NCBI GenBank assembly: GCA_964387285.1
Contig: CAYLWO010000005.1
Span: 62,001 to 126,000 of the forward strand
From: Anaerohabitans sp964387285
GTDB taxonomy: Bacteria; Zhuqueibacterota; Zhuqueibacteria; Residuimicrobiales; Residuimicrobiaceae
DNA: 64,000 nucleotides
Direction of reading: 5' to 3'
The notes beneath the pieces are model-generated. The model searched no databases. It saw only the letters and a program-made list of their open reading frames with translations, and had not been told where the DNA came from. Positions within the stretch are counted from its first letter, which is position 1, and the number at the start of each line of letters is the position of its first letter. The position numbers and the translations under genes were made by a program. Of this stretch, positions 9,367-17,011 are shown in pieces.

Positions 9367-10119
9367 TTGCACTTACGCAATCGGACGATCTTGATCACCG
9401 GCGCGTCGTCCGGCATTGGTCGCGAGCTGGCTTTGCAATTGGCCGGGCGCAATAATCATCTGATTCTGCTGGCCCGTCGTCTGGGTTTGTTGGAGCAATT
9501 GGCAAAGGAATTACCAGCACATCCTCTGGGGCATCGCATCATGGCGTGTGATGTCGCTGATCCGGATGAGGTGCAAGCCGCATTAGCTGCATTACATATT
9601 GTTCCCGATGTACTCCTGCTCAATGCCGGGGTTGCCGGCGGATTCAACGCACGACAAATGGATGTACCTGCCATGCGTCGACAGTTCGAAGTGAACTTTT
9701 GGGGTGTCGTGCATGTTCTGTCGCAGATGCTGCCGGCCATGTTGCAAAAGGGTGATGGATTGATCGCGGTTACCGGAAGCCTGGCCGGCTATCGGGGTAT
9801 GCCCGGGTCCGCGCCCTATTCCGCCAGTAAAGCGGCGCTGGCCAGACTTGTGGAGAGTTTACGTATCGATCTTTTACATTCAGGCATTCGTTTTACATTG
9901 ATCTCACCCGGATTTGTGAAAACACCAATGACCGATTTGAATAAATATTACATGCCGTTTCTCATGCCGGTGGAAAAGGCGGCGAAAATAATTATTTCTG
10001 GGCTGGAAAAAGAAAAAACGGAAATTCATTTTCCTTACCGGCTATCTTTATTGGCTAAAATGGCGCAATGGCTGCCGAATAGGTTTTATGCCAGGGTGAT
10101 GAGTCTGAAAAAGTCTTAA
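9367..10119 (+). CDS. Short-chain dehydrogenase/reductase (SDR)
   Basis: 250 residues, the usual length of a classical SDR. The Rossmann motif TGASSGIG is near residue 12, LNAG near residue 85, the catalytic serine in VTGSLAG near 136 and the YSASK catalytic pair near 150. PGFVKTPM follows as in classical SDRs. The start is TTG, chosen because AGAGGA sits six bases before it and no in-frame ATG precedes the Rossmann motif. It would oxidise or reduce a hydroxyl or keto group with NAD(P); the substrate cannot be read from sequence. It appears to be monocistronic. Confidence 0.88.
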   Translation: MHLRNRTILITGASSGIGRELALQLAGRNNHLILLARRLGLLEQLAKELPAHPLGHRIMACDVADPDEVQAALAALHIVPDVLLLNAGVAGGFNARQMDVPAMRRQFEVNFWGVVHVLSQMLPAMLQKGDGLIAVTGSLAGYRGMPGSAPYSASKAALARLVESLRIDLLHSGIRFTLISPGFVKTPMTDLNKYYMPFLMPVEKAAKIIISGLEKEKTEIHFPYRLSLLAKMAQWLPNRFYARVMSLKKS

Positions 10120-10176
10120 TCCGGATTAACCGGATAATAACGGATAGCTTTTACTCGTTCCCAAGCTCCACAGACA

Positions 10177-10299
10177 GTGTGTAAACGTTTGACAAACCCC
10201 GGGATCGCGGTTTTTACGACTTCGGGGTTCTTAACCTATTCGAGATGCGTTGAGGGACACCCGGAGTGGCCGCAAAAAACGCGGCCACATCCGGGGTCT
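10177..10299 (+). repeat. Two-hairpin dispersed element, full copy
   Basis: The first hairpin is built on AACCCCGGGATCGCG paired with CGACTTCGGGGTT and ends in CTTAAC. A second long hairpin (10257-10299) pairs GTGGCCGC with GCGGCCAC inside CCCGGA/TCCGGG. The whole element recurs in opposite orientation at 62469-62584, and its first half at 44057-44120. It fills most of the gene-free stretch 10120-10455. Confidence 0.85.
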
Positions 10300-10455
10300 G
10301 TTGGTTTTCACACAGGCTGTCCGGCTTGAACGCAATGGTCAAAAAAGCTCTGCTTTGAAATAGGTGACATTCGCAATGATTCAAGGATAGCAAGCTGATC
10401 TTTTCACAAAGTCAGCTTCTCAATCTAAAGACTGTGAACAGGAAAAAGTGATATT

Positions 10456-11316
10456 ATGAAAATTTATAGATTACTGCTGATTCTCCCGCTGTGCTTCTGT
10501 TGTCAGAAACCGGTCACGGAGAACACAGATCGTCTTGTGGTCGCTGCCGGCATACCGCCCCTGGCTGATTTTGTCCGACAGGTGGGAGGCGACCGTGTTC
10601 AGGTATTCAGTGTGGTTCCGTCCGGCGCCAATCCACACACATTCGATTTAACTCCCGAGCATCTGCGGAGATTAGCCGCTGCGCGCCTGCTGGTTTTGAA
10701 CGGCATCGGTCTCGAGTACTGGGCGGATAAAATCAGCGACAATTTCCCCGGTTTAAGGGTTGTTTCGGTCTCTACGGGCATACCGGTTCTGCAGGATGAT
10801 GATCATGCCATTGGCAATCCGCATGTCTGGCTCGATCCCCAATACGCCATGCTGCAAACGGAAAAGATTTGTCAGGCCTTGATGGATTTGGATCCGACGC
10901 ATAGCCAGACCTATCGCAATAACAACGAACGTTTCCAAAAACGTTTGGCCGATCTGGATCGACAGATTGCGGCAGAGGTCAACGGTTGGCAAGAAAAAAG
11001 TTTTATCTGTTTTCATCCGTCGTGGAACTATTTTGCCGACCGCTATCATCTCATTCAGGCTGCGGTCATAGAAAAGCGGGCCGGATTTGAACCCAGTCCG
11101 GGAGAGACGGCAGAGATCATTGAGGTGGCCAAAAAGGTTAAGGCGCGCGCCATATTTGCCGAACTGCAATTTCCAATCAAGGTCAGCGAAATGATCGCGC
11201 AGGAGTGCGGTGCGCAGGTGTTGGTATTGGATCCGCTGGGTGTGGATGGTCCGGAATATTCGTATATTGCTTTAATGCAGGCCAACCTGCAAAAAATGGC
11301 ACAGGCTTTGAGGTAA
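10456..11316 (+). CDS. Zinc/manganese ABC transporter substrate-binding lipoprotein
   Basis: 286 residues of the ZnuA/TroA (cluster A-I) family. The N-terminus is a short hydrophobic signal with cysteines (LCFCCQK) that fits a lipoprotein, though the lipobox is not canonical. The four expected metal ligands are visible: His in GANPHTFDL, His in NPHVWLDP, His in CFHPSW and Asp in VLVLDPLG. The His/Asp-rich loop of ZnuA is reduced to QDDDHAIG. It delivers Zn or Mn to the ATPase and permease encoded 6 bases downstream. No Zur- or MntR-type operator was recognised upstream, so the metal stays undecided. Confidence 0.9.
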   Translation: MKIYRLLLILPLCFCCQKPVTENTDRLVVAAGIPPLADFVRQVGGDRVQVFSVVPSGANPHTFDLTPEHLRRLAAARLLVLNGIGLEYWADKISDNFPGLRVVSVSTGIPVLQDDDHAIGNPHVWLDPQYAMLQTEKICQALMDLDPTHSQTYRNNNERFQKRLADLDRQIAAEVNGWQEKSFICFHPSWNYFADRYHLIQAAVIEKRAGFEPSPGETAEIIEVAKKVKARAIFAELQFPIKVSEMIAQECGAQVLVLDPLGVDGPEYSYIALMQANLQKMAQALR

Positions 11317-11322
11317 ACGCAG

Positions 11323-12126
11323 ATGACGGAATCTGTTCCGATTGTGGCCATCCGCAACCTATATGTCGCTTATGAGGACAAGCTGGCGCTCGAAGACGTC
11401 ACATTAAATATCAACAGCGGAGAATTCTGGGGCATACTCGGACCAAACGGTTCAGGGAAAACAACTTTATTGCGCACCATGGTCGGACTTTTATCGCCGC
11501 TTTCCGGATCTGTGTCTCTATTTGGCCGCTCCGCCGTTGAATTAAAAGAGGCGCGACAACGCATCGGTTATGTGCCGCAAAACAACGTCATTGATCCGCA
11601 ATTTCCCATCCGGGTGCGTGATGTAGTGTTGTTGGGTCGCTGTGGAAAAATTGGACTGGGCAAACGGCCGAAAAAAAGCGATCACGAAGCGGTGGACCGG
11701 GCTCTGGAACTGGTGGATATGCAGGATTTATCTCTTCGTCAGATCGGTCAATTGTCCGGCGGGCAAAGGCAGCGGGTGCTGATTGCGCGTGCACTGGCGC
11801 TGATGCCGGAACTCTTGTTGTTGGATGAACCTACAGCGGCGCTGGATGTAGGCGCTTCCGAAAGTTTTTACGAGTGGCTGCATGAGATGCACGCCAAACT
11901 GAATAGCACGCTGGTCATCGTCTCGCATGATGTGGGCGTGGTTTCGCGCTATGTCACAGCAGTGGCCTGTCTGAATCGCCGCCTGGTGGCCCATGGCTTG
12001 CCGAACGAGGTGCTGAACAGAGACACTCTGGAAGGCATGTACGGCTGCGACGCCATGTTCTTCCGTCACGGGGATGTGCCCCATCTTGTGGTCACTCATG
12101 AACGTCAACCTAGGGCGGAAAAGTGA
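11323..12126 (+). CDS. Zinc/manganese ABC transporter ATP-binding protein
   Basis: 267 residues with a complete ABC ATPase set: Walker A GPNGSGKTT (about residue 40), signature LSGGQRQR (about 145), Walker B LLLLDEP (about 165) and the H-loop in VIVSHD. It follows the binding-protein gene by 6 bases and overlaps the permease gene, so its family (ZnuC/MntB type) is set by context as well as by sequence. Confidence 0.93.
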   Translation: MTESVPIVAIRNLYVAYEDKLALEDVTLNINSGEFWGILGPNGSGKTTLLRTMVGLLSPLSGSVSLFGRSAVELKEARQRIGYVPQNNVIDPQFPIRVRDVVLLGRCGKIGLGKRPKKSDHEAVDRALELVDMQDLSLRQIGQLSGGQRQRVLIARALALMPELLLLDEPTAALDVGASESFYEWLHEMHAKLNSTLVIVSHDVGVVSRYVTAVACLNRRLVAHGLPNEVLNRDTLEGMYGCDAMFFRHGDVPHLVVTHERQPRAEK

Positions 12127-12971
12127 TGGATATATTGCACTATACGTTTATGCAACGTGCTGTGATTTCCGCCACACTCATTGGCGGGTTGTGCGCCTTG
12201 ATCGGCGTGTATGTGGTCTTGCGCAGCATGTCGTTTATCGGCGCGGGCATCGCACACGCTTCTTTCGGCGGCGTCGCTCTTGGATTTATTTTGGGCGTTA
12301 ATCCGTTTTTTACCACCATGCTTTTTTCCACTGCCACGGCCTGGGCTATTGCGTTTGTGAGTGAAGGACAAAAAATTCGCGAGGATACGGCCGTCGGCAT
12401 TTTTTTTGCATCGACGATGGCTTTTGGCGTTTTGCTGATCGGATTCATGCGCGGATATAATGTAGATTTGTTCAGTTATATCTTTGGCAATATCCTGGCC
12501 GTGAGTCAATTTGATCTCTTGGCCACGTGCGCTCTGGGCCTGGTCGTTGTTTTTTTAATCGCTTTTTTTTTCAAAGAATTTCTTCTTTTGACTTTTGATC
12601 AAGAGATGGCGCGTGTTGTCGGTTTGCCGGTGCGGTCTTTAAATCTGCTCATGTTGACGCTGATTGCATTGACCATTGTCATTTCCATTAAAAGCGTGGG
12701 CGTGGTGCTGGTGTCCGCTTTGATTGTAACACCGGCTGCTGCGGCATTCTTATTAACCGAGGATTTTAAAAAAATGATGGCGGTTTCCGTTATCATCGGC
12801 ATCGGCTCATCCTGGCTGGGACTGTTCTTTTCAACCCTGCTGAATCTGGCTTCCGGCGCCGCAATCGTTATGACCGCTACGCTGATTTTCTTTTTATGTT
12901 TTATTTTCTCGCCTCAGCGGCGCTTGCTGAAGCAACGCATGCTCCGTTTAACGCAAGGAATAAAAAAATAG
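12126..12971 (+). CDS. Zinc/manganese ABC transporter permease (ABC-3 family)
   Basis: 281 residues with about eight hydrophobic segments. The family-typical GAGIAHASFGGVALG lies near residue 38. ATG 12126 overlaps the ATPase stop by one base (TGATG); a GTG three bases earlier is also possible. The partner genes immediately upstream make this the membrane component of one import system. Confidence 0.93.
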   Translation: MDILHYTFMQRAVISATLIGGLCALIGVYVVLRSMSFIGAGIAHASFGGVALGFILGVNPFFTTMLFSTATAWAIAFVSEGQKIREDTAVGIFFASTMAFGVLLIGFMRGYNVDLFSYIFGNILAVSQFDLLATCALGLVVVFLIAFFFKEFLLLTFDQEMARVVGLPVRSLNLLMLTLIALTIVISIKSVGVVLVSALIVTPAAAAFLLTEDFKKMMAVSVIIGIGSSWLGLFFSTLLNLASGAAIVMTATLIFFLCFIFSPQRRLLKQRMLRLTQGIKK

Positions 12972-12986
12972 CAACACAGGAAAAGA

Positions 12987-13361
12987 ATGATGAAAAAACA
13001 CCTGAAACACTATTCGGAATGCCCGGCCAAGCCTTTTGGTCCACAAGCGCCCGGCGTCAGCGTTCGTGTTTTGATCAGCGACAGCCAGGACGGTGCGCCG
13101 GTCTATAATATGCGCATGATCGAGGTCGAACCCGGCGGTTACACGCCGCTGCACCGTCACCCTTATGAACATGAAAATTATGTTTTGGAGGGACAGGGTG
13201 AATCGGTTATCGACGGCGTTGTCCAGCCGATCTCGCCGGGAGACGTCATTTTGGTGCCGCCTGACGCCTTGCATCAATACCGCAATGCCGGCCACAATCT
13301 TTTACGATTTCTTTGCAGCATACCTGTAGAAAAACTACAGCCAACAACCATGGAGAAGTGA
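12987..13361 (+). CDS. Small cupin-domain protein
   Basis: 124 residues forming a single cupin barrel. The first metal-binding motif is visible (HRHPYEHENYVLEGQGE, with two His and a Glu), and the second is PPDALHQYRN. Cupins of this size are diverse: isomerases, dioxygenases and sensors. It lies 15 bases after the metal permease and one base before the phosphatidyltransferase, in the same operon. A link between metal supply and this metal-binding cupin is plausible but unproven. Confidence 0.85.
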   Translation: MMKKHLKHYSECPAKPFGPQAPGVSVRVLISDSQDGAPVYNMRMIEVEPGGYTPLHRHPYEHENYVLEGQGESVIDGVVQPISPGDVILVPPDALHQYRNAGHNLLRFLCSIPVEKLQPTTMEK

Positions 13362-13362
13362 T

Positions 13363-13971
13363 ATGATCAAAGAGTTCATCGATATGCCACGTCTGGAGCG
13401 CTGGGTAGGTAAAAATTTTGCTTTTCTTTCACCGAATACGTGGACCACGTTGTCCTTGCTGGTGGCCGGCGCTGCGTTTTATGCCGTGGTTCTTCATCGA
13501 CCGATGCTCGCCGCAGTGCTTTTTACATTCGGCGCCATTCTGGATGTGGTCGACGGCAAGGTGGCGCGCTTGAATAATTGTTCCACCAAACTGGGCGCGT
13601 TTTGGGACGGCACGGTGGATCGTTTTGTCGATATGCTGATGATTTTCAGTCTTTTTTATTTGCAATTTCCGGCAAGCTTTTTGCCCATGGAACAGATGTT
13701 GTTCCTGTTGCTCTTTCTGACGCTGTTGCCGCCTTTTATTGTGGCTTATGCCAATCATCGCGGTGCGGTTCCGGATCCGACGGAAAAGGTGATCTGGCGT
13801 TTTGCCTTCCGCATCGAGTATGTGATTTTATTTATTGCGGCGATTGTGTTGAATGCAGCCCATCCGGCGTGGAGTCTGTATATGGTGTACGCTTCGCTGC
13901 TGCTAATGTCGGCTACGGTGGTGCAATCGATCATTCTCGTGTTTGTAAAATCCAAAAACTATCCGCAGTAG
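13363..13971 (+). CDS. CDP-alcohol phosphatidyltransferase
   Basis: 202 residues with about six membrane segments. The complete catalytic signature DGx2ARx8Gx3Dx3D is present: DGKVARL, then GAFWDGTVD (residues about 63-85). It transfers a phosphatidyl group from a CDP-diacylglycerol or a related CDP-alcohol donor to an alcohol. The acceptor cannot be told. A GGAG lies ten bases before the ATG, inside the end of the cupin gene, so the two are coupled. This is an unusual companion for a metal importer. Confidence 0.9.
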   Translation: MIKEFIDMPRLERWVGKNFAFLSPNTWTTLSLLVAGAAFYAVVLHRPMLAAVLFTFGAILDVVDGKVARLNNCSTKLGAFWDGTVDRFVDMLMIFSLFYLQFPASFLPMEQMLFLLLFLTLLPPFIVAYANHRGAVPDPTEKVIWRFAFRIEYVILFIAAIVLNAAHPAWSLYMVYASLLLMSATVVQSIILVFVKSKNYPQ

Positions 13972-13993
13972 ACAAAATCCTGCACAGCGTAGA

Positions 13994-14077
13994 ACGTAGC
14001 ACAATCCTCCGGCTTGCGCTACGCAGACCCAGGGTATTCGGCGGAATGTGGCGCAAGCCGGGAGGCTTGCGCTAGGT
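13994..14077. repeat. Tandem dispersed hairpins, CAAGCC(G)GGAGGCTTG family
   Basis: Two units, at 13994-14015 (GTAGCACAATCCTCCGGCTT...GCGCTACG) and 14048-14077 (GGCGCAAGCCGGGAGGCTTG, then CGCTAGG), lie between the convergent genes ending at 13971 and 14083. The family recurs at 42957 and 44191. It could act as a terminator here. Confidence 0.75.
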
Positions 14078-14082
14078 ACTTT

Positions 14083-15162
14083 TTAATTGACCTTTGTTGC
14101 CTTGTGTTGTTCACCGCTGTGATACAGCGTCATGCTTTCCACCTGACCTGCAGCATTGAGGTTGAATTCAATGGTCACGGCGATAATCACCGCGTTGAAT
14201 CTTGTTTCAGATTCCGGCCTGATTTCCACCTTTTGACCCTGATACATGCTCAGATACAGCGTATGGCCTTCGCGTGAAATGGTATTGCCGTTGCCGGGAC
14301 TGTAGTCGTATCTGCCCACATAACGGTCCAACAATTCGGGTTTTAGCTTTACGACCTTGTCTGCAGGCAGTGTATTGGCATCGCCGGTCAGTTCGCCGGT
14401 GTCGGTTATTTCTCGAATCCAGATGTTCCGATAGCGCACCGGATTGCCGTGATCCTGCAATGCTAACGGCAGCTTGTCCGCGTGCGGCGTATAGGGTTGA
14501 CGGATCATCCAGTTTGTCGGCCCCAATAACTCGACATGATCCTGCACCAAAACACCGTTATGAATCACGGTGATATTTGCTCTACGATAGAGATTTCCGC
14601 GATCATCAAATAAAGGTCTGTGAAAGATGATGTCATAGGTTTGCCAATGACCCGGCGGCAGCGAGGCATTGACCTGAGGCGGGTATTGCCCGTAAATCGC
14701 CGCACACTGGCCGTCGCTATAGGTTTTGTTTTCATAGGAATCAAGAACCTGGACCTCGTACAGATTCATTAAAAAGACTCCGCTGTTGCCCCGGCCCTGG
14801 CTCGCGCCTATAGCCGGCGTCGGCGTACAGAATTCAATATGCAATTGGCAGCTGCCGAATCCCTGCTTGCTGTAAATAAAGCCGCTGCCTTTAACGCACT
14901 CCATATAATCGTTTTTGACGATCCATTTGGACGGCTGACCCTGTTCGTCCACCCAGTTCGACAAATCAGTGCCGTCAAACAGCACCACCGCATCGGATGG
15001 CGCTTCGCCGGCGCGGTCCTGGGTACTGACCACGGCAGGGGTGATGATGGGCCGTTCAGGCCTTTTGACGTCATGATTTTTCCAGCGTGGCGGCGTTTGT
15101 GCCAAAACCAGACATACCAGAACCAGGAGCATGATCCCGGAGAATTCGAATGTAGGGCGCAT
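14083..15162 (-). CDS. Secreted DUF1080 (3-keto-disaccharide hydrolase family) protein
   Basis: 359 residues. A signal peptide (about 1-22) is followed by a DUF1080 concanavalin-like domain (VLFDGTDLSNW, then RGNSGVFL and HWQTYDIIFHRP; residues about 58-255). A smaller C-terminal beta region (about 270-359, LLDRYVGRYDY) resembles DUF3471. Proteins of this family bind or cleave glycans, some acting as 3-keto-glycoside hydrolases. It is the third gene of an operon with a heparinase-like protein and a U32 peptidase and starts two bases after the U32 stop. An AAAGGA site precedes its ATG. Confidence 0.87.
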   Translation of the reverse strand: MRPTFEFSGIMLLVLVCLVLAQTPPRWKNHDVKRPERPIITPAVVSTQDRAGEAPSDAVVLFDGTDLSNWVDEQGQPSKWIVKNDYMECVKGSGFIYSKQGFGSCQLHIEFCTPTPAIGASQGRGNSGVFLMNLYEVQVLDSYENKTYSDGQCAAIYGQYPPQVNASLPPGHWQTYDIIFHRPLFDDRGNLYRRANITVIHNGVLVQDHVELLGPTNWMIRQPYTPHADKLPLALQDHGNPVRYRNIWIREITDTGELTGDANTLPADKVVKLKPELLDRYVGRYDYSPGNGNTISREGHTLYLSMYQGQKVEIRPESETRFNAVIIAVTIEFNLNAAGQVESMTLYHSGEQHKATKVN

Positions 15163-15163
15163 T

Positions 15164-17011
15164 TTATTTGTCCTTTCCTTTTTGATCCAAAATTACCTGC
15201 ATGACGCATTCCTGACAATCAAATAAAAGTCGTAAGCGGTTCCGTTCCTCGTCGATGAGATAGAGCGGTTCTGCAAAGCCTTTTTTCTGTAAATGATTTC
15301 CGCATAAATCCAGTTCATAGCGAAGGCAGTATTTGCATGTCATGACCGTTTCACCGAGCAGATTCACTCCGGACTCGGCAGCCGGCTGAATATCGGCTAC
15401 GCCATGACGTCGATAAAATTGCCGGGCTTTCTCATTAAGCACATTGCCATGGAATCCAAACCTGTCTTGTGGATAAGGAACAGAATTTGCTGTGATGCGG
15501 CTTGTTACCCTTGGCATTTTTGCCAATCGTTCGCGCCGCAATTGTTCAATTGCGCGGCGACGAATGCCGTTTAAGGCGGCCAGAGGAAGAAAAAAAGCCG
15601 TTTCAGAGTTGCAGGTGATTTGATCACAGTTGAATTCCGTATCGCCCAGTTTGCACAGCTGATGAGTAATTTGGGCATTCGCTTGTTCCGGATTGAGAGC
15701 CGGTTGTTTTTCACAGTGATGATAAAGGGTAGTGCTGATTTGATCCTCATCGGTTGCTTTTACCCGAAAGCCGTCTTCCACCGTCTGCCAGGTAAAAGAG
15801 ATGGATATTTTTCGATGCGCCCGGCTTTTTTCAAGAGAACGGATGAACTCGTGGTCGTGATTGCGGTACAGGAATAAATTCACCTGCAAATCCGCCATTC
15901 TGTTCGGATAGATGCGCTGGTTGTCAACCCGGTTGATGTTGACGCCCTGCAATCGGCCGTCTGCATTGAAAAAGCAGACGCCGTCTCCATTGTGCAGCTG
16001 TGAATTTGAATTGAGAACGATATGATCTTTTTCTACCTTGACAATTTTGCCCAGAGGTTCGCCGACAAATTGCGGCGTATCCGGCGCTGCCATTTTTTGC
16101 CGGTTATTTAAAAAATAATCCGTGTATCCGCGATTGAACGTCCTGTTCAGATCAGGTTGAAAATCAATAATCGAACGGCCGGAGGAGGAGCGGTGCAAAC
16201 CTTTTGTCCGGATTAAATCGTCCAGTTGCCGGCGATAAAACGAGACAACGTTCATGATATAGGCCGTATCTTTTAGCCGGCCTTCAATTTTAAAACTGGT
16301 TACGCCGGCGTCCAGCAGAGCCGGCAAATCAGCAAAAGCCTGCAAATCTTTAAGCGACAGCCAATGCTTTTTCTGAGCAATGGTTTTTCCATTTGCATCC
16401 TGCAAGGTGTACATTTTTCGGCAGGGTTGCGCGCATTGGCCGCGATTGCCGGAACGGCCGCCCAGGCCATAGCTGAGGTAGCATTGCCCGCTATAGCTGA
16501 CGCAAATGGCGCCGTGAATAAAGCACTCCAATTCTATGCTCGTGCTCTGCCGAATTCTTTTTATCTGCTCGAGACTCAATTCTCTGGCCAGAATGACGCG
16601 GGATAATCCGACCGATTCCAGAAAACGAATTCGCTCCAGCGTATGATTGTGCATCTGCGTGCTGGCAATAAGACGGATCGGCGGCAGGTCGCATTCCAAC
16701 AATCCCACATCTTGAATGATAACCGCGTCGGCGCCCAGGTTGTACAACTCGTGTATTAATTGCACGGCCGTCGGCAGTTCATGATCATACAAAAGGGTAT
16801 TGACCGTTACATAGACGCGCGCCCAGAAGCGATGCGCATATTCACAGAGTTTGGCAATATCCGGCATCGGATTGGCGGCGTTTTCGCGTGCGCCAAAACG
16901 GCCGGCGCCGATGTAAACCGCATCTGCGCCGCAATCGATGGCGCGTTGCCCGCTGCTCAGGTCACGGGCCGGGGCCAGTAACTCAATGGCATAGTTGGAA
17001 GATTCGTTCAT
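15164..17011 (-). CDS. U32 family peptidase-like protein
   Basis: 615 residues. The N-terminal TIM-barrel-like region is typical of U32 proteins (ELLAPARDL, then GADAVYIGAGRFGAREN). The family signature follows near residue 165 (CFIHGAICVSYSGQCYLS, then GNRGQCAQPCRKMY). The Cys-containing C-terminal part (CKYCLRYELDLCGNH, CQECV) may bind a metal or iron-sulfur cluster. Known relatives include RNA-modification factors (TrhP, RlhA), so a tRNA/rRNA hydroxylation role is as likely as proteolysis. Its ATG overlaps the upstream stop (ATGA), a sign of translational coupling to a heparinase-like gene. Confidence 0.88.
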   Translation of the reverse strand: MNESSNYAIELLAPARDLSSGQRAIDCGADAVYIGAGRFGARENAANPMPDIAKLCEYAHRFWARVYVTVNTLLYDHELPTAVQLIHELYNLGADAVIIQDVGLLECDLPPIRLIASTQMHNHTLERIRFLESVGLSRVILARELSLEQIKRIRQSTSIELECFIHGAICVSYSGQCYLSYGLGGRSGNRGQCAQPCRKMYTLQDANGKTIAQKKHWLSLKDLQAFADLPALLDAGVTSFKIEGRLKDTAYIMNVVSFYRRQLDDLIRTKGLHRSSSGRSIIDFQPDLNRTFNRGYTDYFLNNRQKMAAPDTPQFVGEPLGKIVKVEKDHIVLNSNSQLHNGDGVCFFNADGRLQGVNINRVDNQRIYPNRMADLQVNLFLYRNHDHEFIRSLEKSRAHRKISISFTWQTVEDGFRVKATDEDQISTTLYHHCEKQPALNPEQANAQITHQLCKLGDTEFNCDQITCNSETAFFLPLAALNGIRRRAIEQLRRERLAKMPRVTSRITANSVPYPQDRFGFHGNVLNEKARQFYRRHGVADIQPAAESGVNLLGETVMTCKYCLRYELDLCGNHLQKKGFAEPLYLIDEERNRLRLLFDCQECVMQVILDQKGKDK

